Positions 8,299 through 17,083 of a stretch of DNA of 64,000 nt are shown piece by piece. The position numbers and the translations under genes are program-made. The notes beneath the pieces are model-generated. The model worked only from the letters and a program-made list of their open reading frames with translations, did no database searches and was not told the DNA's origin. The DNA is from Azoamicus sp964355565 (GTDB lineage: Bacteria > Pseudomonadota > Gammaproteobacteria > UBA6186 > Azoamicaceae), in the NCBI GenBank assembly GCA_964355565.1, contig CAYHDJ010000002.1:1-64000 (forward strand). The letters run 5' to 3'. Each line of letters starts with the position of its first letter. Position 1 is the stretch's first letter.

Positions 8299-8974
8299 TA
8301 GAAAAAAACAACCCAATTTCAAAAAGAACACAAATAGGAATGGCAAGTAGAATCTGTGACAATACATCTGGTGGCGTTAATAACATCCCTATAATAAATG
8401 CAACTATAATTACATACGACCTTTTATTAGCAAGATCCTTTTTAGAAATCAAATCTATACTAGTTACAAAAAAAATAATTAATGGTATTTGAAAACTAAC
8501 ACCGCAAGCTAACATAATAGCAAACATAAATTCCATATAATTATTAATCGCTATCATAACAGTGACATTAGATGGAGCACATGTCATAAAAAAATTTAGA
8601 GCTAATGGACAAATTATATAAAAAGCAAAAGAAATACCAAAAAAAAACAACAAAATACTAAAAAACAAAACCGGTCTGACGGCTTTTTTTTCATTAAAAT
8701 AAAGTCCGGGAGAAATAAAACTCCAAATATTAAACATTATATATGGCAAAATGATAATTAAAGCCAAACTAAATGACAATTTCAGAGGTACCAAAAAAGT
8801 AGAAGTTATACTAGTTGCTATTATGTTACTACCTATTGGCAACTGCGCTTTTATTGGCAAAGAAAAAAGATCATAAATGATATCAGAATAATAAAATAAA
8901 ACAAAAAATACACTCAATAAAAAAAACACAACGTATATTAATCTTCTTCTCAATTCAAAAAAATGTATATTCAT
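8294..8974 (-). CDS. tatC: Twin-arginine translocase subunit TatC
   Basis: TatC binds twin-arginine signal peptides of folded proteins and has six membrane helices. The protein has 226 residues (E. coli 258), trimmed at both ends. HFFELRRRLIYVV (residues 4-16) matches the E. coli cytoplasmic start and keeps the Glu involved in signal recognition. LYFNEKKA (about 91-98) keeps the second such Glu. GMLLTPPDVLSQILLAIPICVLFEIG is near the C-terminus. An expected client here is the Rieske protein PetA, and Mo enzymes are commonly Tat clients as well. No tatA or tatB is adjacent. Confidence 0.94.
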   Translation of the reverse strand: MNIHFFELRRRLIYVVFFLLSVFFVLFYYSDIIYDLFSLPIKAQLPIGSNIIATSITSTFLVPLKLSFSLALIIILPYIMFNIWSFISPGLYFNEKKAVRPVLFFSILLFFFGISFAFYIICPLALNFFMTCAPSNVTVMIAINNYMEFMFAIMLACGVSFQIPLIIFFVTSIDLISKKDLANKRSYVIIVAFIIGMLLTPPDVLSQILLAIPICVLFEIGLFFSK

Positions 8975-9047
8975 ATATAAAATATAATAATTAATATAAA
9001 ATAAATTTTAATAAAATAAATTTATTTATGCAAAAAATATAAATACC

Positions 9048-10376
9048 ATGATAAAAATATACAATACATTAACAAAAAAAAAAGAACATATAAATAAAAA
9101 AAATATTATAACAATATATACATGCGGAATAACAGTATATGATTATTGTCACATAGGGCATGCAAGAATATTTTTATTATTTGACTCATTAATAAGATAT
9201 TTAAATTCATTGAACACAAAAATCATTTTTATAAGAAATATAACCGATATAGATGATAAAATAATAAAAAGAGCACATAAAAAGCATACAACCACAGAAA
9301 AATTAACACGATTTTTTACAAAAAAAATGCATAATGACACTAAACACCTAAATATAATCGAACCAACATATGAGCCAAAAGCCACGACATTCATACCTGA
9401 AATGGTGAAATTAATAACTGATCTTAAAAAAAAAAAATATGCATACAAAAATAAAAAATCAGATATATACTTTAATATCAACAACTTCAATAAATATGGG
9501 CAGTTATCAAACCAGCATATTAAAAACTTAAAAGAATCATATAACAAATTAAAAAATAGACAAAATAACGATTTTGTGTTATGGAAAAAAAAGAAAAAAA
9601 CAGAATCAATACATTGGCCAACCGATCTAGGTAATGGCAGGCCTGGTTGGCATACAGAATGTGCAGCAATGATTATGTACTACTCAAAAGAAAACATAGA
9701 CATACATGGTGGTGGACAAGATTTATTATTTCCGCATCACGAAAATGAATTGGCACAATGTGAAGCAATTTTAAACAAAAACCATATAAAAATATGGATG
9801 CATATAGGACAAATAAAAATTAATAAAAAAAAAATGTCAAAAAACACAGGCAATTTTATTTTAATAAAAGATTTTTTAAAAAATTTCAATGAAGAATATT
9901 TAAGATTTTTAATATTATCTACTAACTACAAAAAGAGTATACACTACGAACAAAACACATTTAATAAAATTAAAAAAACATTAGACAAATTATATAGTAT
10001 AAAAACCGAATTAAAAGAAAAAAAACATCAAATTAATGGCAATGTAACAACATTATTTCATGCCGCATTAAAAGACAACTTCAATACACAAAAAGCTATT
10101 TCAATTTTATTCAAATCAATTAATAATGACAGAAAAAATAACTCAACAAAATATACAGTTATAGAATTATTTAAGACATTAGGTTTATTAAAACACACGA
10201 CATTAAAAAAACCTACCACAATATTCACAGACAATATAACTAATTTAATAACGATGCGCAATTTAGCAAGAAAAGAAAAAAACTGGATTATAGCAGATAA
10301 AATTAGAAAAAAATTGAATGATATGAATATAAAAATAAGCGACGAGAAAAGCACAATAACTTCTGACATCATATGA
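9048..10376 (+). CDS. cysS: Cysteinyl-tRNA synthetase
   Basis: This class I synthetase charges tRNA-Cys, part of which lies at 1-51. It has 442 residues (E. coli 461). TCGITVYDYCHIGHAR (about 25-40) carries the first zinc Cys and the HIGH motif. GRPGWHTECAAM supplies another zinc Cys, and HHENELAQCE further zinc ligands. KMSKNTGNF is the KMSKS loop. The C-terminal anticodon domain is short and Lys-rich. It overlaps the 3' end of convergent cca by 8 bases. Confidence 0.95.
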   Translation: MIKIYNTLTKKKEHINKKNIITIYTCGITVYDYCHIGHARIFLLFDSLIRYLNSLNTKIIFIRNITDIDDKIIKRAHKKHTTTEKLTRFFTKKMHNDTKHLNIIEPTYEPKATTFIPEMVKLITDLKKKKYAYKNKKSDIYFNINNFNKYGQLSNQHIKNLKESYNKLKNRQNNDFVLWKKKKKTESIHWPTDLGNGRPGWHTECAAMIMYYSKENIDIHGGGQDLLFPHHENELAQCEAILNKNHIKIWMHIGQIKINKKKMSKNTGNFILIKDFLKNFNEEYLRFLILSTNYKKSIHYEQNTFNKIKKTLDKLYSIKTELKEKKHQINGNVTTLFHAALKDNFNTQKAISILFKSINNDRKNNSTKYTVIELFKTLGLLKHTTLKKPTTIFTDNITNLITMRNLARKEKNWIIADKIRKKLNDMNIKISDEKSTITSDII

Positions 10377-11604
10377 AAAAATTAAATCTATTATAAAAAT
10401 ACCTACTCTTATTAAAAAAATATATTAACTTTGCATTATAAAAATAATTAGTACTATTTAAGTAAAAAATATCAAAAGCTAATAACTTTGCACAATTTAT
10501 ATTATCTAATAAATCTAAAAAAAAATACTTATAATAAAAATTATAAATTTTATCATGATTACAAGAATCAATATCATTAATAAAAATATAATTAATTACC
10601 CGCACTTTATCTTTAAAAGCATTAACCTTAAAAAACAATAAGCATACGTAATAATTACCAATAAACATTAAATTAACAAAAAAAAATTTAAATATTTGAA
10701 TATTACTTAAAAATGATTTATGCTTCTTTGATAGATTGAAAATATCAGAATAACTATTAACAAACAAAAAATTTTTTCTATTATAAAAAAAAATTTTATT
10801 TATTTTTCTATAACTCAATATATTAAAAGTAAGTCTATAAAAAAATATAGAAAACTTTAAAAATACGTTATTTGTAAAAAAATGCACATTTCTAAATAAA
10901 TTTTTCAACTGCCATACAAAATCTAAGTAAACATTGAAATTAAATTTCTTAGAAAGACAAAATAATAAATTAAGATCATAAAATAAACTTGTTAAAATTC
11001 CATTAGAGTACAACAAACAAAAAAATAAAAAACACGTTTCATATTTTAATGACGAAAAAATTTCTTTAAAAATTCTCTCAAAAGTTAAATTAAAAACTTC
11101 ACCATTTAAAACTATTATTTTTATAAAAGACAATGTATAATCAGAAATTGAAAAACCAATGCTTGAGTATTTAGCAAAAAACCTACAAATACGAAAAACT
11201 CTCAAAGGATCTTCCAAAAAAGCAAAAGAAACATGAACTATTTTTTTTCTATTTATATCATAAATGCTAAAAAAAAAATCTACCAACATCCCATAACTAT
11301 TTAAAACCAAAGAATTAATTGTTAAATCACGTCTTAATAAATCCTCGCTTAAACTTACGTAAATTGAAAAATCACATTTGAAACCATAATAACCTTTTCC
11401 GACTTTTTTCTCTTTTCTAGCGAGCGCATATTCCTCTTTGCTAATTGGATGCAAAAACACAGGAAAATCTTTACCAACTCTTTTAAACCCATGTTTAAAC
11501 ATAAAATCACTATCAACATTAACCACTAGCCAATCAAATTCATCGACACTAAAATATAAAAATTTATCCCTAACCGCCCCGCCAACCAAAAACATACTAA
11601 ACAT
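10369..11604 (-). CDS. cca: CCA tRNA nucleotidyltransferase
   Basis: This enzyme builds or repairs the 3' CCA of tRNAs and is essential here, because none of the complete tRNA genes encodes CCA. FLVGGAVRD near the start is the GGxxR nucleotidyltransferase motif. The catalytic DxD before Trp reads E-F-D (VDEFDW versus E. coli VKDRDW), so the first metal-binding Asp is replaced by Glu. RRDLTINSL and EDPLRVFRICRF are kept. The C-terminal half is Phe/Asn-rich, and I see no HD motif, so the phosphatase domain of E. coli Cca seems lost. I chose the start at MFSMFLVGG; 11619 and 11595 are also possible. Confidence 0.9.
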   Translation of the reverse strand: MFSMFLVGGAVRDKFLYFSVDEFDWLVVNVDSDFMFKHGFKRVGKDFPVFLHPISKEEYALARKEKKVGKGYYGFKCDFSIYVSLSEDLLRRDLTINSLVLNSYGMLVDFFFSIYDINRKKIVHVSFAFLEDPLRVFRICRFFAKYSSIGFSISDYTLSFIKIIVLNGEVFNLTFERIFKEIFSSLKYETCFLFFCLLYSNGILTSLFYDLNLLFCLSKKFNFNVYLDFVWQLKNLFRNVHFFTNNVFLKFSIFFYRLTFNILSYRKINKIFFYNRKNFLFVNSYSDIFNLSKKHKSFLSNIQIFKFFFVNLMFIGNYYVCLLFFKVNAFKDKVRVINYIFINDIDSCNHDKIYNFYYKYFFLDLLDNINCAKLLAFDIFYLNSTNYFYNAKLIYFFNKSRYFYNRFNFFI

Positions 11605-11619
11605 AATAATAAATAACAA

Positions 11620-12171
11620 TTAAATTTTTTTTAACAAAAAAAACAATACACACCCAATCATTTTTTTTTTAACCAAAAATAAATCATCACACAAAAAATA
11701 ATATACAAAAATATTATTACTTTCTAAAAAAATAAACAAACATTTTCTTGTAAAAAAAATTCTATGTACCTCAAAAAATAAAAAATTGATATTATTTAAA
11801 TTATATGGTGGGTCAAAAATAAACAAAGAAAAATTTAAAATATTAAATTTAACAATCCACAAATGCGAATCAGCATTAATAATAAAAAATTCATCACTAA
11901 CTGGAATATTTAATCGTATCATATTGTTTAAGATATTAAAATAATTATGTTGATCAATATCCAAATTTAAAACTTTAATAGACTTAAAAAAGAAAAACTC
12001 AAAACCAAAAATACCAGATCCACAAAAAAAATCTACAACATATAACTTATTAATAGAATGAGACACCCAAGAAATAAAACATTCTCTAACAATTCTTTTT
12101 GTAGGTTTTAATTTATCACTATAATTAAAAAAAACTTTTATCCCATTTAAAAAAATAACTTTTGATAACAC
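11620..12171 (-). CDS. rsmD: 16S rRNA m2G966 methyltransferase RsmD
   Basis: This S-adenosylmethionine-dependent methyltransferase modifies G966 of 16S rRNA. It has 183 residues (E. coli 198). KPTKRIVRECFISW aligns with the RsmD block RPTTDRVRETLFNW, VDFFCGSGIFGFE is the SAM-binding motif I, and FDPPYN is the catalytic motif. In E. coli rsmD is next to ftsY; here ftsY is the divergent neighbour 68 bases away, so the pair is kept. The gene is followed directly by cca. Confidence 0.88.
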   Translation of the reverse strand: MLSKVIFLNGIKVFFNYSDKLKPTKRIVRECFISWVSHSINKLYVVDFFCGSGIFGFEFFFFKSIKVLNLDIDQHNYFNILNNMIRLNIPVSDEFFIINADSHLWIVKFNILNFSLFIFDPPYNLNNINFLFFEVHRIFFTRKCLFIFLESNNIFVYYFLCDDLFLVKKKMIGCVLFFLLKKI

Positions 12172-12239
12172 TAAAATAAATATTAAAAATATAAGATAAT
12201 ATAAATGTAATAATTACAAAAAATTTAAACAATATAAAT

Positions 12240-13124
12240 ATGTTTGTGTTTAACAATATTAGAAAAAAATTTATAGAAAAAATAAATGATTTATTCAAAA
12301 ACAATAAAATTGATTATATAGACTCATTAACAGATACACTCATAGAATCAGACATAGAACTTAATATAATAGAAGAAATAATAAATTCATTAAAAAAAAA
12401 AAATATAAGTAATCTAAACGAGCTTAAAGAAGAACTATATTTAATTTTAAACGAAATTTTAACACATAGAGAAAAAAAAATAAAAGTACAAACTGATTTA
12501 ACCCCTTTTGTTATGTTAATAGTTGGTACAAATGGAGTTGGAAAAACAACAACAGTTATTAAATTAGCAAATTTATTAAAAAATGAAAATAAAACAGTAA
12601 TTGTAGCAGCAGGAGATACATACAGAGCCGCTGGAATAGAACAGTTAGAATACTCTTGCAAAAGGCATAATATACAACTAATAAAACAACACAAAAATGC
12701 AGATAGTGCATCAGTTATTTTCGATGCATTTAATCTTGCAAAAAGTAAAAAAATAGATATACTTATAGCTGATACATCAGGCAGATTACATACAAATGAA
12801 AAACTGATGATTGAGCTTAAAAAAATAGATTTATCACTTAAAAAAATAGAAAAAACAGCACCACATGAAACACTAATGGTGATAGATTCAAATTTTGGCA
12901 GAAATTCTATTGATCAATTCAATAATTTTAACAAATATATATCTATAACAGGTATAATTCTAAGCAAAATGGATTGCACAGCAAAAGGTGGTGCAATATT
13001 ATCATTAGCAAAAAAGAATGTTCCAATAAAATACGTATGTCATGGTGAAAGCATAAATGATATAAGTGTATTTAATTCACATGTTTTTATAAAAAGCCTG
13101 TTAAACATAAAAAAAATGGAGTGA
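12240..13124 (+). CDS. ftsY: Signal recognition particle receptor FtsY
   Basis: FtsY is the membrane-associated SRP receptor GTPase. The 294 residues cover only the NG domain; the long acidic A domain of E. coli FtsY (497 residues) is absent. The G domain has TNGVGKTTT (about 99-107), GDTYRAAGIEQL (about 123-134), ADTSGR (usually DTAGR) and SKMDCTAKGG (usually TKLDGTAKGG). The SRP RNA partner lies at 50222-50333. Its last codons and TGA stop are inside the acceptor stem of tRNA-Ser (7-base overlap). Confidence 0.93.
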   Translation: MFVFNNIRKKFIEKINDLFKNNKIDYIDSLTDTLIESDIELNIIEEIINSLKKKNISNLNELKEELYLILNEILTHREKKIKVQTDLTPFVMLIVGTNGVGKTTTVIKLANLLKNENKTVIVAAGDTYRAAGIEQLEYSCKRHNIQLIKQHKNADSASVIFDAFNLAKSKKIDILIADTSGRLHTNEKLMIELKKIDLSLKKIEKTAPHETLMVIDSNFGRNSIDQFNNFNKYISITGIILSKMDCTAKGGAILSLAKKNVPIKYVCHGESINDISVFNSHVFIKSLLNIKKME

Positions 13125-13208
13125 TGGCCGAGTGGCTGAAGGCGCTCCCCTGCTAAGGGAGTATAGCTCTTAATGGAACTATCGTGGGTTCAAATCCCAC
13201 TCACTCCG
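13118..13208 (+). tRNA. tRNA-Ser (GCU)
   Basis: The acceptor strands GGAGTGA (13118-13124) and TCACTCC (13201-13207) pair perfectly, and the discriminator is G. The anticodon stem CTCCC/GGGAG closes CTGCTAA, giving anticodon GCT for AGC/AGT codons. A long variable arm and the T arm GTGGG-TTCAAAT-CCCAC follow. CCA is not encoded. The first 7 bases are also the end of ftsY, including its stop codon. Confidence 0.94.
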
Positions 13209-13216
13209 AAAAACAA

Positions 13217-13291
13217 GCGCCCGTAGCTCAATTGGAATAGAGCATCTGGCTACGAACCAGAAGGTAGGAGGTTCAAATCCTTCCGGGCGCG
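13217..13291 (+). tRNA. tRNA-Arg (ACG)
   Basis: The acceptor strands are GCGCCCG and CGGGCGC. The anticodon stem TCTGG/CCAGA closes CTACGAA, giving anticodon ACG. A34 must be deaminated to inosine by TadA (1865-2281) to read CGT, CGC and CGA. The T-arm loop is TTCAAAT. CCA is not encoded. The gene is 8 bases after tRNA-Ser. Confidence 0.94.
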
Positions 13292-13294
13292 AAA

Positions 13295-13516
13295 TTATTC
13301 GCTAACTCTATAAATAATTCTACCTTTGGTTAAATCATATGGTGAAACTTCAACCACAACAACATCTCCGGTCAATATTCGTATATAATTCTTCCTCATT
13401 CTACCAGAAATATGTGCATTAATAACATAATTGTTTTCCAATTTTACTTTAAAAGTAGCATTTGGCAAAGTTTCTACGACAACTCCTTTAAATTCCATCA
13501 CATCTTCTTTTTTCAT
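13295..13516 (-). CDS. infA: Translation initiation factor IF-1
   Basis: IF-1 binds the ribosomal A site during initiation. It has 73 residues, close to E. coli (72). MKKEDVMEFKGVVVETLPN, HISGRMRKNYIRILTGD and the ending RIIYRVSE cover the S1-like OB fold. GGAG ends 6 bases before this ATG, so the in-frame TTG 12 bases upstream is not the start. IF-2 is at 37272-38774. Confidence 0.96.
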   Translation of the reverse strand: MKKEDVMEFKGVVVETLPNATFKVKLENNYVINAHISGRMRKNYIRILTGDVVVVEVSPYDLTKGRIIYRVSE

Positions 13517-13645
13517 TTTAAACTCCAAACTTAAAATAAAAGTATAAACAACCTTAACAAAAAAATAAAATTAATTCAATTAACAAAATACTATTTGTTT
13601 TTTTTTTTTAATTAATTAAAATTATAAAAACTACACAACAAAATT

Positions 13646-14065
13646 ATGGAAAAAATAAATAACAAATCAAACAACGACTGGATAATAATAGATGCAGAAA
13701 ATAAAGTTCTTGGTAGATTAGCTTCAACAATAGCAACATATTTAACAGGCAAAAATAGAATTGATTATGCAAAAAATAAAATTTCCGGATGTAACATAAT
13801 AGTTATAAATGCAAAAAAGTTAATTGTTACTGGTAAAAAAATAAATAATAAGATATACTATAGACACTCTGGATACCCTGGTGGAATTAAAAAAACAGTA
13901 CTAAAAGACTTAATGTCTAAAAACATACAATTTGTTATTACAAATGCAGTAAAAGGTATGTTACCAAAAAATAAACTACAAAAAAAAATGTTGAAAAGAC
14001 TCAGAGTTTTTCCTGAAGTGACTCATAATCATATAGCACAAAAACCTATAAGAATAGAAGCATAA
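13646..14065 (+). CDS. rplM: 50S ribosomal protein L13
   Basis: Protein L13 has 139 residues (E. coli 142). WIIIDAENKVLGRLASTIA (about 11-29) is the signature. SGCNIIVINAKKLIVTGKK and HSGYPGG follow, and KGMLPKNKL is near the C-terminus. It heads the group rplM-rpsI-petA-petB-petC-sspA, an order shared with many gammaproteobacteria, and ends 10 bases before rpsI. Confidence 0.95.
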   Translation: MEKINNKSNNDWIIIDAENKVLGRLASTIATYLTGKNRIDYAKNKISGCNIIVINAKKLIVTGKKINNKIYYRHSGYPGGIKKTVLKDLMSKNIQFVITNAVKGMLPKNKLQKKMLKRLRVFPEVTHNHIAQKPIRIEA

Positions 14066-14075
14066 GAGAAACAAT

Positions 14076-14480
14076 ATGACATATATATACAGCACTGGAA
14101 AACGAAAAACAAGTATTGCTAGAGTTTTTTTAAAAGAAGGTTCTGGCGAAATTACCATAAACGAACATAAAATATCCCCAGAAGAAAATAATAAAACATT
14201 AATGATAATTAAAAAAACACTAACAACAGTGAACATGGACAATAAAATAGACTTAAAAATAACTGTAAAAGGTGGTGGCACAACCGGACAAATAGATGCA
14301 ATAAAACATGGAATAAGCAAGGCATTAGTAATTTTAAATGAAAAAAATACCGATGAAGAACCGTCTTTTAGAAAAAAGTTAAAAAAACTAGGTTTATTAA
14401 CAAGAGATTCTAGAAAAGTAGAGCGAAAGAAAGTAGGCAGAAGAAAAGCTCGTAAAAAAGAACAATATTCAAAGAGATAA
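14076..14480 (+). CDS. rpsI: 30S ribosomal protein S9
   Basis: Protein S9 has 134 residues (E. coli 130). STGKRKTSIARVFLKEGSG is at the start and VKGGGTTGQIDAIKHGISKAL in the middle. The extended C-terminal tail ends KKEQYSKR, with the conserved SKR that touches P-site tRNA in known ribosomes. It is followed by petA after about 20 bases. Confidence 0.95.
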   Translation: MTYIYSTGKRKTSIARVFLKEGSGEITINEHKISPEENNKTLMIIKKTLTTVNMDNKIDLKITVKGGGTTGQIDAIKHGISKALVILNEKNTDEEPSFRKKLKKLGLLTRDSRKVERKKVGRRKARKKEQYSKR

Positions 14481-14500
14481 TTATAACATAGGAGATGATT

Positions 14501-15073
14501 GTGAACAAAAGTGTAGTAAACACAAAAAGAAGACAGTATATTATAGCATCATCAATTTTAGGTGGCATTGGATTTGGACTTGCAACAATACCATTTATAG
14601 TGTCTTGGTTGCCTAGCGCAAAAGCGAAAGCAATGGGTGCTCCTATAGATGTAGATACATCCAAAATAGATGAAGGTCAAAAAATAACAGTCGATTGGAG
14701 AGGTCAGCCAATTTTTATAATAAAAAGAAGTTCTATAGCTATAGAAAATCTAAAAACTATAACAAGCAAACTACGAGACCCAAATTCAGACGAAAAACAA
14801 CAACCACATTATGCAACAAACGAATATAGATCAATAAAGCCTGAGATACTCATAGTTACTGGAATTTGTACACATTTAGGATGTGTGCCACTATATAAAC
14901 CTAAAACAGGTGAAGTGGATAGTTCATGGATTGGTGGCTTTTTTTGTCCATGTCATGGCTCTAGGTTTGATTTGGCAGGTAGAGTGTTTAAAGGAGTACC
15001 TGCACCAAGCAATTTAGTAATACCACCACACAAATATATAACTGAGAAAATATTAAGAATAGGCGAAGATTAA
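14501..15073 (+). CDS. petA: Rieske Fe-S subunit of the cytochrome bc1 complex
   Basis: This membrane-anchored [2Fe-2S] subunit passes electrons from quinol to cytochrome c1. The twin-arginine motif KRRQYI lies near the N-terminus and is followed by a hydrophobic anchor. Cluster ligands are in CTHLGC (about 127-132) and CPCHGSRFD (about 148-156). I prefer the GTG start at 14501 because GGAG at 14491-14494 is 6 bases before it; the ATG at 14495 touches that site directly. The product is 190 residues. Export probably uses TatC (8294-8974). Confidence 0.94.
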   Translation: MNKSVVNTKRRQYIIASSILGGIGFGLATIPFIVSWLPSAKAKAMGAPIDVDTSKIDEGQKITVDWRGQPIFIIKRSSIAIENLKTITSKLRDPNSDEKQQPHYATNEYRSIKPEILIVTGICTHLGCVPLYKPKTGEVDSSWIGGFFCPCHGSRFDLAGRVFKGVPAPSNLVIPPHKYITEKILRIGED

Positions 15074-15091
15074 TACTTGGAGAATACTCTT

Positions 15092-16315
15092 ATGTACAAG
15101 ACATTACTCAATAATTCATCGATTTGGATAAATAAAAGATTTCCATTAAACAAATTATGGAAAGAACATATGTCTCTTTATTATGCACCAAAAAATTTTA
15201 ATTTTTGGTATTATTTTGGATCACTAGCACTTTTAGTATTCGGAATACAACTAATAAGCGGCATATGGCTAGCAATGTTTTATAATCCATCTAGTGCAGA
15301 GGCTTTCGATTCTGTAGAATATATAATGCGAGATATCAAATATGGTTGGTTGATAAGATACATTCATTCAACTGGCGCGTCATTTTTTTTCATAGTGCTA
15401 TATTGTCATGTATTTAGAGGGTTATTATATGGATCATATAAAAAACCACGAGAATTATTATGGATAATAGGGGTATTATTGCTTTTATGCCTAATGGCAG
15501 AATGTTTTTTTGGATATCTATTACCATGGGGAAATATGTCATTCTGGGGCGCACAGGTAATAACTTCGTTATTTGGAGCAATACCAGTTGTAGGTGGACC
15601 TTTAGTAGAATGGTTGCGTGGAGATTATGCTATAAGCGGTGTAACATTAACCAGATTTTTTTCTATTCATGTATCAGCAATGCCATTAGTATTTTTAATA
15701 TTAATTGTCATACATCTACTAGCTTTACATGAAGTTGGATCTGGGAATCCAGACGGCATAGAAATAAAAGAGCATAAAAATGAACTTGGCATACCACTTG
15801 ATGGTATACCAATGCATCCATATTACACAGTAAAAGATTTATTTGGTTTTTCTGTTTTTTTAACAATATTTTTTGCTATAATATTTTTAAAACCTGATTT
15901 TTTTGGATTATTCCTAGAAAGTCCAAATTTCACACCAGCAGATTCATTAGCAACACCAGAACATATTGCACCAGTATGGTACCTCACACCGTATTATGCC
16001 ATATTGAGAGCAATACCAAATAAATTGGCTGGCATAATAGCTATGGGAGCATCAATAGCCTTACTTTTTACATTACCATGGATAGATAGAAGCCCTGTTA
16101 AATCAATAAGGTATAAGGGTTTTTTTTCTAAAATAGCATTAACGGTATTTATAATAAGTTTCTTTATATTAGGGTATTTAGGTATGGAACCACCAAGCGC
16201 AACTAAGACATTATTAGCTCAAATCTGTTCATTTATATATTTTTCTTTTTTCTTACTAATGCCAATATATTCTTCAAAAGAAACATGTAAAACTGTTCCT
16301 AATAGGGTAAAATAA
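15092..16315 (+). CDS. petB: Cytochrome b of the bc1 complex
   Basis: This central membrane subunit carries hemes bL and bH and both quinone sites. It has 407 residues. Two His 14 residues apart lie in YIHSTGASFF..LYCH, and two more in SIHVSAMP..VIH, giving the four heme ligands. GSGNPDGIE and PEHIAPVWYLTPYYAILRA (the Qo-site PEW-type region) are present. I chose the ATG at 15092, because GGAG at 15079-15082 is 9 bases upstream, rather than a TTG at 15077. It is the middle gene of petABC. Confidence 0.95.
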   Translation: MYKTLLNNSSIWINKRFPLNKLWKEHMSLYYAPKNFNFWYYFGSLALLVFGIQLISGIWLAMFYNPSSAEAFDSVEYIMRDIKYGWLIRYIHSTGASFFFIVLYCHVFRGLLYGSYKKPRELLWIIGVLLLLCLMAECFFGYLLPWGNMSFWGAQVITSLFGAIPVVGGPLVEWLRGDYAISGVTLTRFFSIHVSAMPLVFLILIVIHLLALHEVGSGNPDGIEIKEHKNELGIPLDGIPMHPYYTVKDLFGFSVFLTIFFAIIFLKPDFFGLFLESPNFTPADSLATPEHIAPVWYLTPYYAILRAIPNKLAGIIAMGASIALLFTLPWIDRSPVKSIRYKGFFSKIALTVFIISFFILGYLGMEPPSATKTLLAQICSFIYFSFFLLMPIYSSKETCKTVPNRVK

Positions 16316-16318
16316 AAA

Positions 16319-17080
16319 ATGAATATCAATAAATACATATATTATCTATTTGCATTCATATTTTGTATATCAAGTATAAATGCAAGTAGTAACATAACAT
16401 TAAATAAAGCCACCATTAACTTAGAAAATTATAAATCACTACAAAAAGGTGCAAAAATATTTTTAGAAAATTGTCAAGGATGTCATGGATTAAAATACAT
16501 GAGATATTCTGATCTAGCAATAGGTATAAAATTGCAAGACCAATCTGCGCAAAGCCTGGATCAAATAATAAAAGAAAAATTTATGCATTCTGTCCAAGGA
16601 TTAAATGAAAACAGTTCAATATCAAGTTCAATAAATAAAGAAAATGCAGCCAAATGGTTTGGCAAATTGCCGCCAGACCTATCTTTAATAGCAAGATACA
16701 GAGGAACCAATTGGCTTTTTACATACATGAAAAGTTTTTATAAAGATGATTCAAGACCATTTGGCGTAAATAATCTAGTATTTCCAGACGTTGGAATGCC
16801 ACATGTTTTATTAAAATATCAAGGTATACAAACTCTAAAAAAAAATGTTAATCATCACGAAAAAAATATAGAAAACATATTAGAACTAACTGAAAATGGA
16901 GAATTATCAAAAGATGAATATGATAGTTTAGTAACTGACTTGGTAACATTTCTATCATACGTTGGTGAACCAATTCAAGTAGAAAGACAAAACATAGGAA
17001 CGTTTGTTCTAATTTTTTCAATAGTGTTGGTTATAATTCTTTTTTTATTAAAAAAAGAATTTTGGAAAGATATAAAATAA
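16319..17080 (+). CDS. petC: Cytochrome c1 of the bc1 complex
   Basis: This c-type cytochrome accepts electrons from the Rieske protein. It has 253 residues. A signal peptide covers about 1-22 (ending SINA). The heme site is CQGCHGLKYMRYSDL (about 52-66). The DVGMPHVL Met region near 158-165 may hold the sixth ligand. A C-terminal membrane anchor at about 226-245 ends KEFWKDIK. Cytochrome c maturation genes must lie elsewhere. It follows petB after 3 bases. Confidence 0.94.
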   Translation: MNINKYIYYLFAFIFCISSINASSNITLNKATINLENYKSLQKGAKIFLENCQGCHGLKYMRYSDLAIGIKLQDQSAQSLDQIIKEKFMHSVQGLNENSSISSSINKENAAKWFGKLPPDLSLIARYRGTNWLFTYMKSFYKDDSRPFGVNNLVFPDVGMPHVLLKYQGIQTLKKNVNHHEKNIENILELTENGELSKDEYDSLVTDLVTFLSYVGEPIQVERQNIGTFVLIFSIVLVIILFLLKKEFWKDIK

Positions 17081-17083
17081 TAT

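Noticed and set aside
12240..13124. Reassigned genetic code with UGA as tryptophan
   Set aside because: UGA ends ftsY, dnaX, rpsQ and others at the expected length, and conserved Trp positions use TGG.
13595..13609. Long T tract before rplM as a terminator for infA or a promoter element
   Set aside because: No stem precedes it, infA reads away from it, and no -10 box is correctly spaced.
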